Source: an uncultured Clostridia bacterium
GTDB taxonomy: Bacteria > Bacillota > Clostridia > TANB77 > CAG-508
Length of the DNA stretch: 64,000 bases
Assembly (NCBI GenBank): GCA_934133005.1
Contig: CAKPAI010000004.1
Location: 62,001-126,000 of the forward strand
Reading direction: 5' to 3'
The translations under genes were made by a program, and so were the position numbers. Position 1 is the first letter of the stretch. Every line of letters begins with the position of its first letter. The notes beneath the pieces are model-generated. The model saw only the letters and a program-made list of their open reading frames with translations, was not told the DNA's origin and made no database searches. Shown piece by piece: positions 8,611 through 17,389 of this stretch.

Positions 8611-9426
8611 ATGCGAAGAAATAAAAAGACTGGAATTATAGGAATAATAATAACAATAATAATCTTGATTATTATTGTTATTATATCTAATGTGAAAATA
8701 GAAAATTTCTCAAATATAGGTGGAATGCTTGGTAGCCTAGTTATGCCAGTACAAAATGGAATAACATATTTGAAAAATAAAATTAGTGGTAATGAAGAGT
8801 TTTTCTCAGATGTTACTAAACTTAGAACGGAAAATGATAAGTTAAAGACGGAAAATGATGAACTTGAAAAACAATTAAGAGAGCTAGAAATCATAAAAGC
8901 AGAAAATGAAACATTAAAAGAGTATGTTAATTTAAAGGATAAATATACAGAATATAAAACTGTTCCAGGATATGTTATAAATAGGGACAGTAGCAATTAT
9001 AGCAATATAATTGTTATAAATGTTGGAGAAAATGATGGAATACAGGTTAATATGCCGGTAATTTCAAATAATGGTTTGGTAGGACATGTAATATCAGTAA
9101 CTAAAACAACAGCAAAGGTTCAAACATTATTAGATACGGCTAGTGCAATTAGTGGTGTAGTTGGAAGCTCTAGGGATGCAGTGATATTAAAAGGAAATCT
9201 TCAAGACTCTAAGTTATTAAAGGCAAGCTATATTCAAACTACAGCAACGATACTAGAAGGAGATAAAGTTGAGACGTCTGGACTAGGTGGTATATATCCA
9301 AAAGGAATTACAATTGGAACTGTAAAGCAAGTAGTAAATACTAAAAATTTAACTAATAGGTATGCACTAATAGAACCAGCTGTGGATATAAATAAAATAG
9401 AGACAGTACTTGTAATAACAAATTAA
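8611..9426 (+). CDS. mreC: Rod shape-determining protein MreC
   Basis: 271 residues: a membrane anchor near residues 9-28, a coiled coil (LRTENDKLKTENDELEKQL, about 71-89 onward) and the double beta-barrel extracytoplasmic domain with NVGENDGIQVNMPVIS and GLGGIYPKGITIGTV, both typical of MreC. MreC couples MreB filaments to PBP2 outside the membrane. It starts 19 bp after mreB with AGGAG. Confidence 0.95.
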   Translation: MRRNKKTGIIGIIITIIILIIIVIISNVKIENFSNIGGMLGSLVMPVQNGITYLKNKISGNEEFFSDVTKLRTENDKLKTENDELEKQLRELEIIKAENETLKEYVNLKDKYTEYKTVPGYVINRDSSNYSNIIVINVGENDGIQVNMPVISNNGLVGHVISVTKTTAKVQTLLDTASAISGVVGSSRDAVILKGNLQDSKLLKASYIQTTATILEGDKVETSGLGGIYPKGITIGTVKQVVNTKNLTNRYALIEPAVDINKIETVLVITN

Positions 9427-9451
9427 AAATAAGAGGGAGGTAAAAGCTAAA

Positions 9452-9985
9452 ATGAAAAAGACAATTTCAATAATTTGTTTAGCTCTAACTTTTTTTCTTA
9501 TTTATTTTTTACAATCGAACTTTTTTACTTGGTTTAATATAGCTGGAATAATGCCTAATTTATATGTAATATTTATATTATTTATAAGTTTATTTGTGAA
9601 GAGAAAATTTGGTATTATTTTTGGAATATGTTCAGGTACTTATATTGATATTGTATTAGGTGGAAGCGTAGGAATTTCTGCTCTAGGACTAGGAATAGTA
9701 GGTGTTTTAGGAGAATATTTAAGTAAAAACTTTTCTAAAGATAGTAGGTTTATAATTATATTAATGGTATGCATAACGACAGTAGTATATGAAACATTGA
9801 CCTATATACTATCTATGCTTAGATTATCAGGAGATATAGAAATTTTAGCGTTTTTAAAAATACTGATTATAGAGATAATTTTTAATAGTTTAATAACAAT
9901 AATTATATATCCACTTATAAAAAAGACTGGCTATTATTTGGAAAATTTATTTGATGATAAAATAATGATGACAAGATATTTCTAG
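9452..9985 (+). CDS. mreD: Rod shape-determining protein MreD
   Basis: 177 residues with about five hydrophobic segments and the acidic-free membrane pattern of MreD (FFTWFNIAGIMPNLYVIFI near the start, GIIFGICSGTYIDIVLGG in the middle). It sits between mreC and the PBP2 gene, its standard place. GGGAGGT lies 10 nt before the ATG. MreD is an integral partner in the elongasome; sequence conservation is low and the call rests on topology and synteny. Confidence 0.9.
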   Translation: MKKTISIICLALTFFLIYFLQSNFFTWFNIAGIMPNLYVIFILFISLFVKRKFGIIFGICSGTYIDIVLGGSVGISALGLGIVGVLGEYLSKNFSKDSRFIIILMVCITTVVYETLTYILSMLRLSGDIEILAFLKILIIEIIFNSLITIIIYPLIKKTGYYLENLFDDKIMMTRYF

Positions 9986-9994
9986 GTAAAGAGG

Positions 9995-12106
9995 GTGATA
10001 GATATTATAAACAATCAAGAAAAAAATGATAGAATTAGATATAATTTTGTTACGATATTAGTATACATAATTGGAATAATACTTTTGATGCAACTATTTA
10101 ATCTTCAAATTATACATGGTGCAGAGTACAGAGAAACTTCTAATACAAGATTAACAAGGGAAAGTGTATTGGAGGCTGATAGAGGTAACATTTCAGATAG
10201 TTCAGGAACTGTGCTTGCAGGAGTAAAATCACAATATTCGGTAGTATTATATAAAACAAGTGTAAATACGGAGACTTTAAATAATACAATCCTTAGTTTA
10301 ATAAATATACTAAATACTAATGGAGATACTTATGAAGATGAGTTTATGATAAATATAAATCCATTTAGCTTCAAGTTAGAAGAAGAGTCAAGTCAAAAAG
10401 CATGGAAAAAAGCAAATAATATAAATGAGGATTTCTCGGCAGAAGAAGTATTTAATTACTATAAAAATAAATATGAAATAAAAACAGATAACATAGAAGA
10501 TGCAAGAAAAATAATTGCTATTAGATATTTAATATCATATAAAGGGTACAGCAATACGAAATCACTAGAGATTGCAGAAAACATAAGTGAAGCAAGTTTG
10601 CATCAAATAAAAGAGCAGAATGAAAATCTATCAGGAGTAGAAATAAAAGAAAGCTCAATAAGGACATATCCATACGGAAATCTAGCATCTCATGTTTTAG
10701 GAAGAATTGGACAAATAGAAGAAAATGAGTTAAAAGGTAACGAAGATAAATATGATCAAAATGATATCATTGGAAAATCAGGAATAGAGTCAGTTTTTGA
10801 AAAATATTTAAAAGGCACTAATGGTGTTAAGCAAATAGATATGAATGTTGATGGAACTACTACCAATGAATATATTTCTAAAGAAGCTATATCTGGAAGC
10901 AATGTTGTATTAACAATAGATGCAAAATTACAGGCTGTAACAGAAGAAGCCTTAAAGAATAATATAAATAAAATAGCAAGTGGAGGATTTGGAAAGGCTT
11001 ATGGGGCTGATGCTGGCGCTGCTGTGGTGCTAAATATAAAAAGTGGAGAAGTGCTCGCAATGGCAAGTTATCCAGACTATAATCCATCAGATTTCATAAA
11101 TGGAATAAACTCTAGCACATGGAATTATTATATAAATGGAAATACAAAACCTTTGGAAAATAAAGCGATATCAGCAATGTACTCACCTGGTTCTACATAT
11201 AAAATGGCGACAGCAATAGCTGGACTTGAAACAGGAGCGATAACTCCAACAGAGAGAATAAACGATACTGGTGTATATAAAAAATATAATAGTGAATGGA
11301 AGTGCTGGATATATTCAAGTTATGGTTATGGACATGGAAGATTCAATGTATCACAAGCAATTCAACATTCATGTAACTATTTCTTCTACGAAGTGGGAGA
11401 CAGAATAGGAATAGATACTTTAGCAAAATATTCTTATTATTTAGGATTAGGACATAAAACAGGTGTTGAACTAACTGGAGAGATTTCAGGAGTGCTTGCA
11501 AGTACAAAAATTGCAGAGCAAGAGCATAGAGTTTGGAATCCAGGAGAAACAATTTCAGCAGCAATTGGACAAAGTTACAATACATTTACACCACTTCAAA
11601 TGGCAAAATATGTTGCAATGATAGCAAATAGAGGAAAAAAACTAGATGTAACAGTTGTTAAATCAATAATAAATTCTGATGGTAGTGAAGTGCCTAGGGA
11701 TGAATATGAAGCATATGTAAATGAGAAACTAGGAATAACTGAGGATGATGGTGAAGACTTAACTTTCAATCCAGATAATATAAATGCTATTTTAGAAGGA
11801 ATGAGAGGTGTTACTTCAGAATCAGGAGGAACAGCATATTCTACATTTGCAAATTTTGATATTGAAGTAGGAGGAAAAACTGGTTCTGCACAAACAGGAA
11901 TAGAAGGACATACAAATGCTTGGTTTGTTGGATTTGCACCATTTGATGATCCAGAAATTGCCGTAGTTGTATTTGTAAGAAATGGAGAACATGGTAGCTA
12001 TACAGCAGAAGTTGCAAGAGATATAATGGCACAATATTTTGGAATGAATGTAAATCAAGTTACTGAAGATGTAAGTGCACTTCCGAGTACACAAATAATA
12101 AATTAA
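9995..12106 (+). CDS. mrdA: Penicillin-binding protein 2 (elongasome transpeptidase)
   Basis: 703 residues. One membrane segment (about 18-38), a pedestal domain (DRGNISDSSGTVLA) and a C-terminal transpeptidase with SPGSTYKM (active serine and lysine, about 396-403), SCN (about 458) and KTG (about 627). It cross-links new peptidoglycan during rod growth and is a beta-lactam target. As the last gene of the mre operon it matches MrdA/PBP2. Start: the only standard codon nearby is GTG 9995, which lies inside the ribosome-site sequence GAGGGTGAT; see the finding on start codons. Confidence 0.95.
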   Translation: MIDIINNQEKNDRIRYNFVTILVYIIGIILLMQLFNLQIIHGAEYRETSNTRLTRESVLEADRGNISDSSGTVLAGVKSQYSVVLYKTSVNTETLNNTILSLINILNTNGDTYEDEFMININPFSFKLEEESSQKAWKKANNINEDFSAEEVFNYYKNKYEIKTDNIEDARKIIAIRYLISYKGYSNTKSLEIAENISEASLHQIKEQNENLSGVEIKESSIRTYPYGNLASHVLGRIGQIEENELKGNEDKYDQNDIIGKSGIESVFEKYLKGTNGVKQIDMNVDGTTTNEYISKEAISGSNVVLTIDAKLQAVTEEALKNNINKIASGGFGKAYGADAGAAVVLNIKSGEVLAMASYPDYNPSDFINGINSSTWNYYINGNTKPLENKAISAMYSPGSTYKMATAIAGLETGAITPTERINDTGVYKKYNSEWKCWIYSSYGYGHGRFNVSQAIQHSCNYFFYEVGDRIGIDTLAKYSYYLGLGHKTGVELTGEISGVLASTKIAEQEHRVWNPGETISAAIGQSYNTFTPLQMAKYVAMIANRGKKLDVTVVKSIINSDGSEVPRDEYEAYVNEKLGITEDDGEDLTFNPDNINAILEGMRGVTSESGGTAYSTFANFDIEVGGKTGSAQTGIEGHTNAWFVGFAPFDDPEIAVVVFVRNGEHGSYTAEVARDIMAQYFGMNVNQVTEDVSALPSTQIIN

Positions 12107-12118
12107 ACAAAAGATAAA

Positions 12119-12160
12119 AAGTCAATAATTAGTAATTACATATTAGTTATTGACTTATTA
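12119..12160 (+). terminator. Terminator-like hairpin after mrdA
   Basis: AAGTCAATAA (12119-12128) pairs perfectly with TTATTGACTT (12147-12156) across an 18-nt loop. The T-tract is interrupted, so partial read-through into minC is possible. Confidence 0.65.
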
Positions 12161-12172
12161 TATTTAAAAAAG

Positions 12173-12199
12173 AAGGGAGAATCGCATGATTTATGCGGT
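12173..12199 (+). promoter_or_regulatory. Ribosome site followed by a hairpin in the minC leader
   Basis: AAGGGAG (12173-12179) is followed by ATCGCAT-gattt-ATGCGGT (12181-12199), a 7-bp stem with one G-T pair, then the minC ATG at 12211. Linear spacing is 31 nt; with the stem folded it is about 12. The stem also contains an ATG (12186) opening a 14-codon frame (MIYAVSKSNELYNG) that overlaps the minC start. Confidence 0.4.
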
Positions 12200-12210
12200 A
12201 AGTAAAAGTA

Positions 12211-12825
12211 ATGAGCTGTATAATGGTTAATACCAAAAAAGATAATATAGTAATAAGAATAAAAGACGATGCAAAACAAGCAGAAGTCTTAGAAGAGTTA
12301 AAGAAAAGAATGATAGGATTAAAAAAACTCTACAAAGATGAAAAGTTACCGATTTATATATCTGGAAAGGTATTAAGAAATAAAGAAATAGACGAGATAC
12401 AAGCTATGATAAATAAATATTTAGATGTTAAAGTTGAGTTTGAAAGCCCAAGAACATTAGGACTTCATGGAATAACGAAAACATATAACAAAAATGTAGC
12501 TACATCTGAAACTAAATATCACCGTGGCTCGTTAAGGTCGGGGCAGAAAATTGAATTTGAAGGAAGTCTAGTAATATTAGGAGATGTAAATGATGGAGCT
12601 GAAGTAATTGCTGGTGAAAATATTGTCGTTTTAGGTGCTTTAAGAGGTCTTGCACATGCTGGAGCAAAAGGAAATAAGGATGCAATAATTGCGTCGTCAT
12701 CAATAGAGGCAATGCAACTTAGAATTGCAAATGTGGTAAATGAAAGAGAAAAAGAAGAGGTATATTCAAATGAAAGAAGAATGTACGCGTATTTAGATGA
12801 AGAAGGAAAGATGGTAATTGAATAA
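12211..12825 (+). CDS. minC: Septum site-determining protein MinC
   Basis: 204 residues with the N-terminal MinC domain and a linker. The C-terminal beta-helix (YHRGSLRSGQKIEFEGS, then GDVNDGAEVIAGENIVVLGALRGLAHAG) is the MinD- and FtsZ-contacting MinC_C fold. MinC inhibits FtsZ assembly away from midcell. Family members are normally encoded with minD (and minE); here a terminator follows at once and no minD is in the window. A second in-frame ATG at 12223 gives MVNTKKDN and may be the real start; neither has a normally spaced ribosome site. Confidence 0.9.
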   Translation: MSCIMVNTKKDNIVIRIKDDAKQAEVLEELKKRMIGLKKLYKDEKLPIYISGKVLRNKEIDEIQAMINKYLDVKVEFESPRTLGLHGITKTYNKNVATSETKYHRGSLRSGQKIEFEGSLVILGDVNDGAEVIAGENIVVLGALRGLAHAGAKGNKDAIIASSSIEAMQLRIANVVNEREKEEVYSNERRMYAYLDEEGKMVIE

Positions 12826-12831
12826 GAAAAA

Positions 12832-12867
12832 GGTTCTAATAGAGATAGAAACTATTAGAGCCTTTTT
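12832..12867. terminator. Bidirectional terminator after minC
   Basis: GGTTCTAATAG (12832-12842) pairs with CTATTAGAGCC (12852-12862), one wobble, with T-runs on both strands. It separates minC from the converging gene at 12866. Confidence 0.85.
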
Positions 12868-13219
12868 AATCCATAAGTAATAAGAACAAAATCAAAATTA
12901 AAAAATAGTCATTAACTTTTTCGCTAAACAAAAAGAAGATTAGACATAAAATAAGTAAATCATCAAAATATAAATTTAGTCCTAAAATGTTAAAGATAGG
13001 TGAATCTCTTGAAACATTGGACGAATGTGAAAACTGGGGCTGATTTGAAAATTTAGCAGTATTTTTAGAATATGGAGAAGAGGAAGTATAATTTGGCGTT
13101 ACAGGTTTTGATGTGTATGAAGGTGGATTATGTATATAAGGCTGATTAAATGCAGGAGAAGAATTCTTAAAATAATTCATGTAATTTGGAAGTCCATAAT
13201 AAGGATAATTAGGAATCAT
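12866..13219 (-). CDS. Unrecognised small protein: Pro/Ser/Tyr-rich, two C-terminal membrane segments
   Basis: 117 residues. The first 75 are low-complexity (IPNYPYYGLPNYMNYF, then Pro/Ser/Tyr/Asn repeats). The last 45 contain two hydrophobic stretches (DDLLILCLIFFLFS and DYFLILILFLLLM). I do not recognise it. The ATG at 13219 was chosen over upstream GTG codons because AGGTGGTGATT stands 6 nt before it. It overlaps the end of the upstream gene by 11 nt, so translational coupling is likely. Similar Pro/Tyr-rich heads followed by a hydrophobic tail occur in some spore-coat proteins, but that link is only a guess. Confidence 0.6.
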   Translation of the reverse strand: MIPNYPYYGLPNYMNYFKNSSPAFNQPYIHNPPSYTSKPVTPNYTSSSPYSKNTAKFSNQPQFSHSSNVSRDSPIFNILGLNLYFDDLLILCLIFFLFSEKVNDYFLILILFLLLMD

Positions 13220-13655
13220 TTTTTGAATCACCACCTAAATTGTTCATAACATTTATAACTTTTTCTATATTTAATAACTGAATATATTCATCTACTTTTT
13301 TTTGTCTTGTGTGATTTAAGTATGGTTTTAAACTTAGGAGTAAATTAGCACTATTGCTATTTTGATTAGACTGCATAGCAGATAATATTTGACTTATTTT
13401 CATCATTGTAGAAATATCAATATTAGGTATTTCAAAGTTTGACGAATTTTCAGTTTTTTTATTTTCGTCTTGAGGATTGTTAGAAGAGGAAATATTCTTG
13501 CTAAAATTTTTAAAAAATTCATTAAAATCAACTTGAGAAGAGGAATCTTCTTGACTTACTTTATCATCTTCTAAATTTTGAGTTTTATTATTTTCAGAAG
13601 AGTTAGAACTCATCATCTGAGCAAAATTTTTTATAAAATCTGACATGTCAGCCAT
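13209..13655 (-). CDS. Unrecognised Asn/Ser-rich protein with a helical C-terminal motif
   Basis: 148 residues. The N-terminal half is rich in Asn, Ser, Asp and Gln (QMMSSNSSENNKTQNLEDD). The C-terminal 50 residues contain LLLSLKPYLNHTRQKKVDEY followed by IQLLNIEKVINVMNNL. This ends a pattern I have seen in clostridial hypothetical proteins, without known function. AGGAGGT lies 6 nt before the ATG at 13655; a TTG at 13658 is too close. It is the middle gene of a three-gene antisense cluster that converges on minC. No signal peptide or membrane segment is evident. Confidence 0.6.
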   Translation of the reverse strand: MADMSDFIKNFAQMMSSNSSENNKTQNLEDDKVSQEDSSSQVDFNEFFKNFSKNISSSNNPQDENKKTENSSNFEIPNIDISTMMKISQILSAMQSNQNSNSANLLLSLKPYLNHTRQKKVDEYIQLLNIEKVINVMNNLGGDSKNDS

Positions 13656-13682
13656 CAAGATACCTCCTATAACTTAAAATAT

Positions 13683-13844
13683 CTAGAACTGCTTAGGCTT
13701 ATTATTGGATAGTTTATTCATCATTGCTTGAGGTCCACCATTAGCATTTATAAAAGCTTGAGCTTGATTCATTTTTTCTTGAAGTTCTTTTTTATCCATA
13801 TGAGCAATCATATTCATCATATCATTGAAATTCATATTATTCAT
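13683..13844 (-). CDS. Unrecognised Met/Asn-rich micro-protein
   Basis: 53 codons, beginning MNNMNFNDMMNMIAHMDKKE and ending NNKPKQF, with a central helical KKELQEKMNQAQAFINANGG segment. Met and Asn content is unusually high. It lies 27 bp upstream of the Asn/Ser-rich gene in the same direction and probably opens the cluster. The ribosome site (TAGGAT) is weak and no family is recognised. Amino-acid composition like that of its neighbour and an open frame without rare codons support it as a gene. Confidence 0.5.
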   Translation of the reverse strand: MNNMNFNDMMNMIAHMDKKELQEKMNQAQAFINANGGPQAMMNKLSNNKPKQF

Positions 13845-13935
13845 AATTAAATCCTAATATAACACACTAAAAGATAGCATGTTATAAATTCCTTTCTCTT
13901 TAAAAGATACTATATAATATTCGGATAACAAAAAT

Positions 13936-14061
13936 ATGTTACTAAGATTTAAAAAATTTTATTTTAAAAATATATTGAAGAATGCTGAAAAAACAAAAAA
14001 GAATGTAGAATATGTAGAATTTATAGAAAATGATAATCTTTTTGACGAACGAATAAGTTAA
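13936..14061 (+). CDS. Possible 41-codon micro-protein
   Basis: ATG at 13936 opens MLLRFKKFYFKNILKNAEK and continues to an acidic tail ending FDERIS. The composition (basic head, acidic tail) is protein-like, but the ribosome site is poor (GGAT) and there is no homology I recognise. It may be chance in AT-rich sequence. Confidence 0.25.
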   Translation: MLLRFKKFYFKNILKNAEKTKKNVEYVEFIENDNLFDERIS

Positions 14062-14450
14062 AAATAACAGCAAAATGCTTGAAAATGCTATAAACAGATG
14101 CTATTATATATTTAGTTTTATAAAACATTAAATTTATTTATTCATAAAATAATATCGATATTAAGTATTTGTAAACGAGAATCTCGTATCTATGCAATTT
14201 TAAATTATTTCGTACGTAATGAAACACACCCCAAAGAAGAGAAGTTAAAAAACGAAAGAAAGATTATATCATTCGACTCCCCAAACAGAATATATAATAT
14301 AAATCATCCAATGTTATTTTTCAGGAGGTGGTAAATTTTCTATTAAAGTAAATGTATTTAGAATTAAAAAGTTATAAATTAAATAAACACACATTCCCCT
14401 TATTTTATTTAATAAAATTTAAAATAGATTAACTATATTAGTTTAAGATT

Positions 14451-14472
14451 AGGCAGTATGAAAATACTGCCT
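14451..14472 (+). other. Stable hairpin with GAAA tetraloop
   Basis: AGGCAGTAT-gaaa-ATACTGCCT: nine perfect pairs closed by a GNRA-type tetraloop, unusually GC-rich for the region. No T-run follows on either strand, so it does not look like a terminator. Confidence 0.5.
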
Positions 14473-14651
14473 TAAAATAATGTAAAAATACATACTTTAA
14501 TATTGTATTTTATAGCAAAATAATATAAAATAAACAAAGTATTTTCATCATAAGATAAAAATAATAAGAACTAACAGATAAAAATAATAAAAAATATCAC
14601 AATAAGTAGAAAACTTTTTTGATTTTTGTACCTAAAACGACAAATAAATTA

Positions 14652-14679
14652 AATTGTTTGTATTACAATATAAACAATT
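14652..14679. repeat. Inverted repeat upstream of spoIIE
   Basis: AATTGTTT (14652-14659) and AAACAATT (14672-14679), 12 bp apart, about 90 bp before the spoIIE start. A possible operator or part of the promoter. Confidence 0.4.
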
Positions 14680-14768
14680 CAAAAGAGGCAGGTTTATTAA
14701 ATAATATTAGGCGAAATAGTAAATTATGCGAAATTTGAAAATCTACAAAAATCTTATGAGGTGGTAAC

Positions 14769-17249
14769 ATGATTCAACATATATTTAACAACACGAATGA
14801 TGAAATAGTAAATGAAAGTAATGTAATTAGGGAATTTTTTAAAGATAATTTTAAAATTAAAAATATAATAGTGTATATTTTATCTTTTATGATGTCTTTA
14901 ATAGGTGGACAAGATGGAAGTATATTTTCACAAATAGCTCCATTTGGACTAGCTATGTTTGCAGCATGCGTAGGAAGTGGAGTTCCTATTGCTATAGTTG
15001 CAATAACAACACTAGCAGGATACACTATAAAATTAGGTGTAGGTGGATTTACTACAGTATTATTAACAATATTAGTGTTCTTAGCTTGTATTTTAATAAA
15101 AAGACCTGATGAAGATGAAGAAAAGAATGAACATTTAAAGGTAGGAATGCAAATAACATTTAGTGTATTTGTTGTTCAGCTAATAAAAAGCTTATTTAAA
15201 GGAATATTATTATATGATATTTTATATAACATTATGCTTAGCATAGTAATTTATATGTTATATAAAATATTTGTTAATGGTTTAGCAGTAATCCAAGGCT
15301 ATAAAGAAAAAGAAGTATTTAGCTTAGAAGAAGTAATGAGTGCAGGAATGTTACTTGCAATAGCTATAAACTGTTTTGGAAATTTTAGCATTTTTGGATA
15401 TTCTGTAAGAAATATACTAAGCATATTAATTGTCCTAGTACTAGGTTGGAATAATGGAATGTTGGTAGGAGCTACTGCTGGAATTTCAATAGGAACGATA
15501 TTGGGATTATTAAATGGCCAAGAACCAATAATGCTTGCTGCATATGGAATATCAGGATTAGTAGCAGGAATTTTGAACAAATTTGGAAAATTTGGTGTAA
15601 TTTTAGGATTTATATTAGGAAATATTATATTATCTTATCTTGCCAATGGAAACAAAATTGAAGTTATAAAATTTCAAGAGGTACTTATTGCAGCATTAGG
15701 ATTACTTGCAGTTCCTAAAAAGTATAAAATAAATATTAGTGACATTGTATCAGAACCAAAACTATTACCTGAAACGACAACAAGAACATTAGAGGAAAAT
15801 AAAGAAACCGTAAGTAAATTAGAAACAATGTCTGATACTATAAAGCAAATAGCAAATGAGTATAATGATGTTGCAGCTAGTGTTGTAACAGACGAAGAAG
15901 TAGAAGAACAAGAAAAACAAAATGAAGAATTATTTACAGAAGAGTTAATGAATAACTTAGAAGATAAAGAAGAAAATTTGTTGTATGAAGAAATATATAA
16001 TAATAATGAAAACATCATTAATGATATTTTTGAAGAACTAATAAAAAATGACGTGATTACAAGGACAAGTATTATTGATATTTTTAAAAAGCATAATAAT
16101 TACATATTAGGATTTAGCAGAGAAGATAAAGAAAGCAATATAACTGCTAAAAATGATATTGACGAAATGTTAAAAGTTATAAATTATTCATATAGAATTA
16201 GTAAAATAAATTTTGTATGGAAAAAGAAGTTAGATAGTAATAAAAAACAAGTTTCAAATCAATTAGAAAACGTGTCAGAAGCAATCTCAAACCTAGCAAT
16301 GCAAATAACAAAAGATGAAATTGATGAATTTGCCAAAGAAAAAGAGCAAATGAGAAAAATTTTAAAAGATATAAACATAAAAGAGATTGCAATTTCTAAA
16401 GAAGATGATGGCAAATATCAAGTAAATATCTATACTGGAATATGTAGTAATGAAGATGGATCAGAATGTTTTATAAAAAAGATTGACAAGGCTTTAGAAA
16501 AAGTAGTTCAAGAAAAAATGGTCTTACAAAAACAAAAATGCGGGCTAAGAGCTAGTATAGAAACTTGCGTGTTTACATATACATCAGAAGATAAATTTAC
16601 AAGTCAAATAGGAATTGCAAAATCAAAAAAATATGATTCAATAATATCAGGAGATACAACAATACAAACAAAACTAGATGATGGTAAAATGTTAATTGCA
16701 ATAAGTGACGGTATGGGATCAGGACCTGAAGCTAGAAAGTCAAGCAAAATAGCAATAAAGATGTTAGAAAGACTTTTAAGTTCAGGATTTAATAAAGATA
16801 CAGCATTAAAATTAATAAACAATACAATTTCTGCAAATACTGATGATGATATGTATGCAACATTAGATGTGAGCATATTAGATTTATATAATGGAAGCAT
16901 GGAATTTATAAAAAATGGGGCATGTCCAACTTTTGTAAAGAGAGATGGAAAAGTGGAAATATTAAAATCAGTAGCTTTGCCAACAGGTATTTTAAATAAT
17001 ATTGACTTAATTGAATATAATTATAATTTAGAAGATGGTGACATAGTTGTAATGTGTAGTGATGGAATACTAGATTCAAACAAAGAATATGCAAGTAAAG
17101 AACTATGGGTACAAGAAGTATTAGAAGACATAGAAACTGATGACGCACAGAGAATAGCAGACATACTTTTATGCGAAGCAAGAGATAATGACTTTGGAAA
17201 AGAAAAAGATGATATGACGGTTATTGTATTTAAAGTAACAAAAAAATAG
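14769..17249 (+). CDS. spoIIE: Stage II sporulation protein E (SpoIIE) phosphatase
   Basis: 826 residues, essentially the family length. Residues about 35-310 form around ten membrane segments. A central region with coiled coil and acidic stretches follows (320-580). The C-terminal PP2C-type domain carries AISDGMGSGPEARKSS (metal-binding Asp and Gly, about 643-658), MCSDGILDSN near 760 and the terminal DDMTVIVF. SpoIIE dephosphorylates SpoIIAA to release sigma-F in the forespore and links to FtsZ at the polar septum. GAGGTGG precedes the ATG. It stands alone, with a terminator downstream. This is the clearest evidence of spore formation. Confidence 0.97.
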   Translation: MIQHIFNNTNDEIVNESNVIREFFKDNFKIKNIIVYILSFMMSLIGGQDGSIFSQIAPFGLAMFAACVGSGVPIAIVAITTLAGYTIKLGVGGFTTVLLTILVFLACILIKRPDEDEEKNEHLKVGMQITFSVFVVQLIKSLFKGILLYDILYNIMLSIVIYMLYKIFVNGLAVIQGYKEKEVFSLEEVMSAGMLLAIAINCFGNFSIFGYSVRNILSILIVLVLGWNNGMLVGATAGISIGTILGLLNGQEPIMLAAYGISGLVAGILNKFGKFGVILGFILGNIILSYLANGNKIEVIKFQEVLIAALGLLAVPKKYKINISDIVSEPKLLPETTTRTLEENKETVSKLETMSDTIKQIANEYNDVAASVVTDEEVEEQEKQNEELFTEELMNNLEDKEENLLYEEIYNNNENIINDIFEELIKNDVITRTSIIDIFKKHNNYILGFSREDKESNITAKNDIDEMLKVINYSYRISKINFVWKKKLDSNKKQVSNQLENVSEAISNLAMQITKDEIDEFAKEKEQMRKILKDINIKEIAISKEDDGKYQVNIYTGICSNEDGSECFIKKIDKALEKVVQEKMVLQKQKCGLRASIETCVFTYTSEDKFTSQIGIAKSKKYDSIISGDTTIQTKLDDGKMLIAISDGMGSGPEARKSSKIAIKMLERLLSSGFNKDTALKLINNTISANTDDDMYATLDVSILDLYNGSMEFIKNGACPTFVKRDGKVEILKSVALPTGILNNIDLIEYNYNLEDGDIVVMCSDGILDSNKEYASKELWVQEVLEDIETDDAQRIADILLCEARDNDFGKEKDDMTVIVFKVTKK

Positions 17250-17255
17250 AAATAA

Positions 17256-17294
17256 AAATTATAGCACTTTTTTGAAAAAGGCTATAATTTTTTT
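17256..17294 (+). terminator. Intrinsic terminator after spoIIE
   Basis: AAATTATAGC (17256-17265) pairs with GCTATAATTT (17281-17290), followed by a T-run. Confidence 0.85.
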
Positions 17295-17326
17295 ATCAAA
17301 TTTGCTTAGGGATTTTTACATTTATA

Positions 17327-17356
17327 TTGTAATTATACTGAATTTTGTGATATAGT
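17327..17356 (+). promoter_or_regulatory. Promoter of the WG-repeat gene
   Basis: TTGTAA at 17327-17332 and TATAGT at 17351-17356, 18 bp apart. Confidence 0.55.
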
Positions 17357-17389
17357 ATAAACGTAAAAATATAATTGAGAGGAACAAAA

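Larger units (their letters stand above)
13862..14768. other. 0.9-kb AT-rich region upstream of spoIIE
   Basis: No convincing long gene. It holds a possible 41-codon frame (13936-14061), a small palindrome ACGAGA-a-TCTCGT (14175-14187), an orphan AGGAGGTGG at 14333 leading to only a 7-codon frame, a strong hairpin at 14451-14472, and an inverted repeat at 14652-14679. The reverse strand at about 14637 reads TTTGTCG, a partial Spo0A box. Confidence 0.5.

Noticed and set aside
14352..14432. A 26-codon frame after AGGAGGTGG
   Set aside because: Its start is 10-20 nt too far from the ribosome site and the peptide shows no family features.
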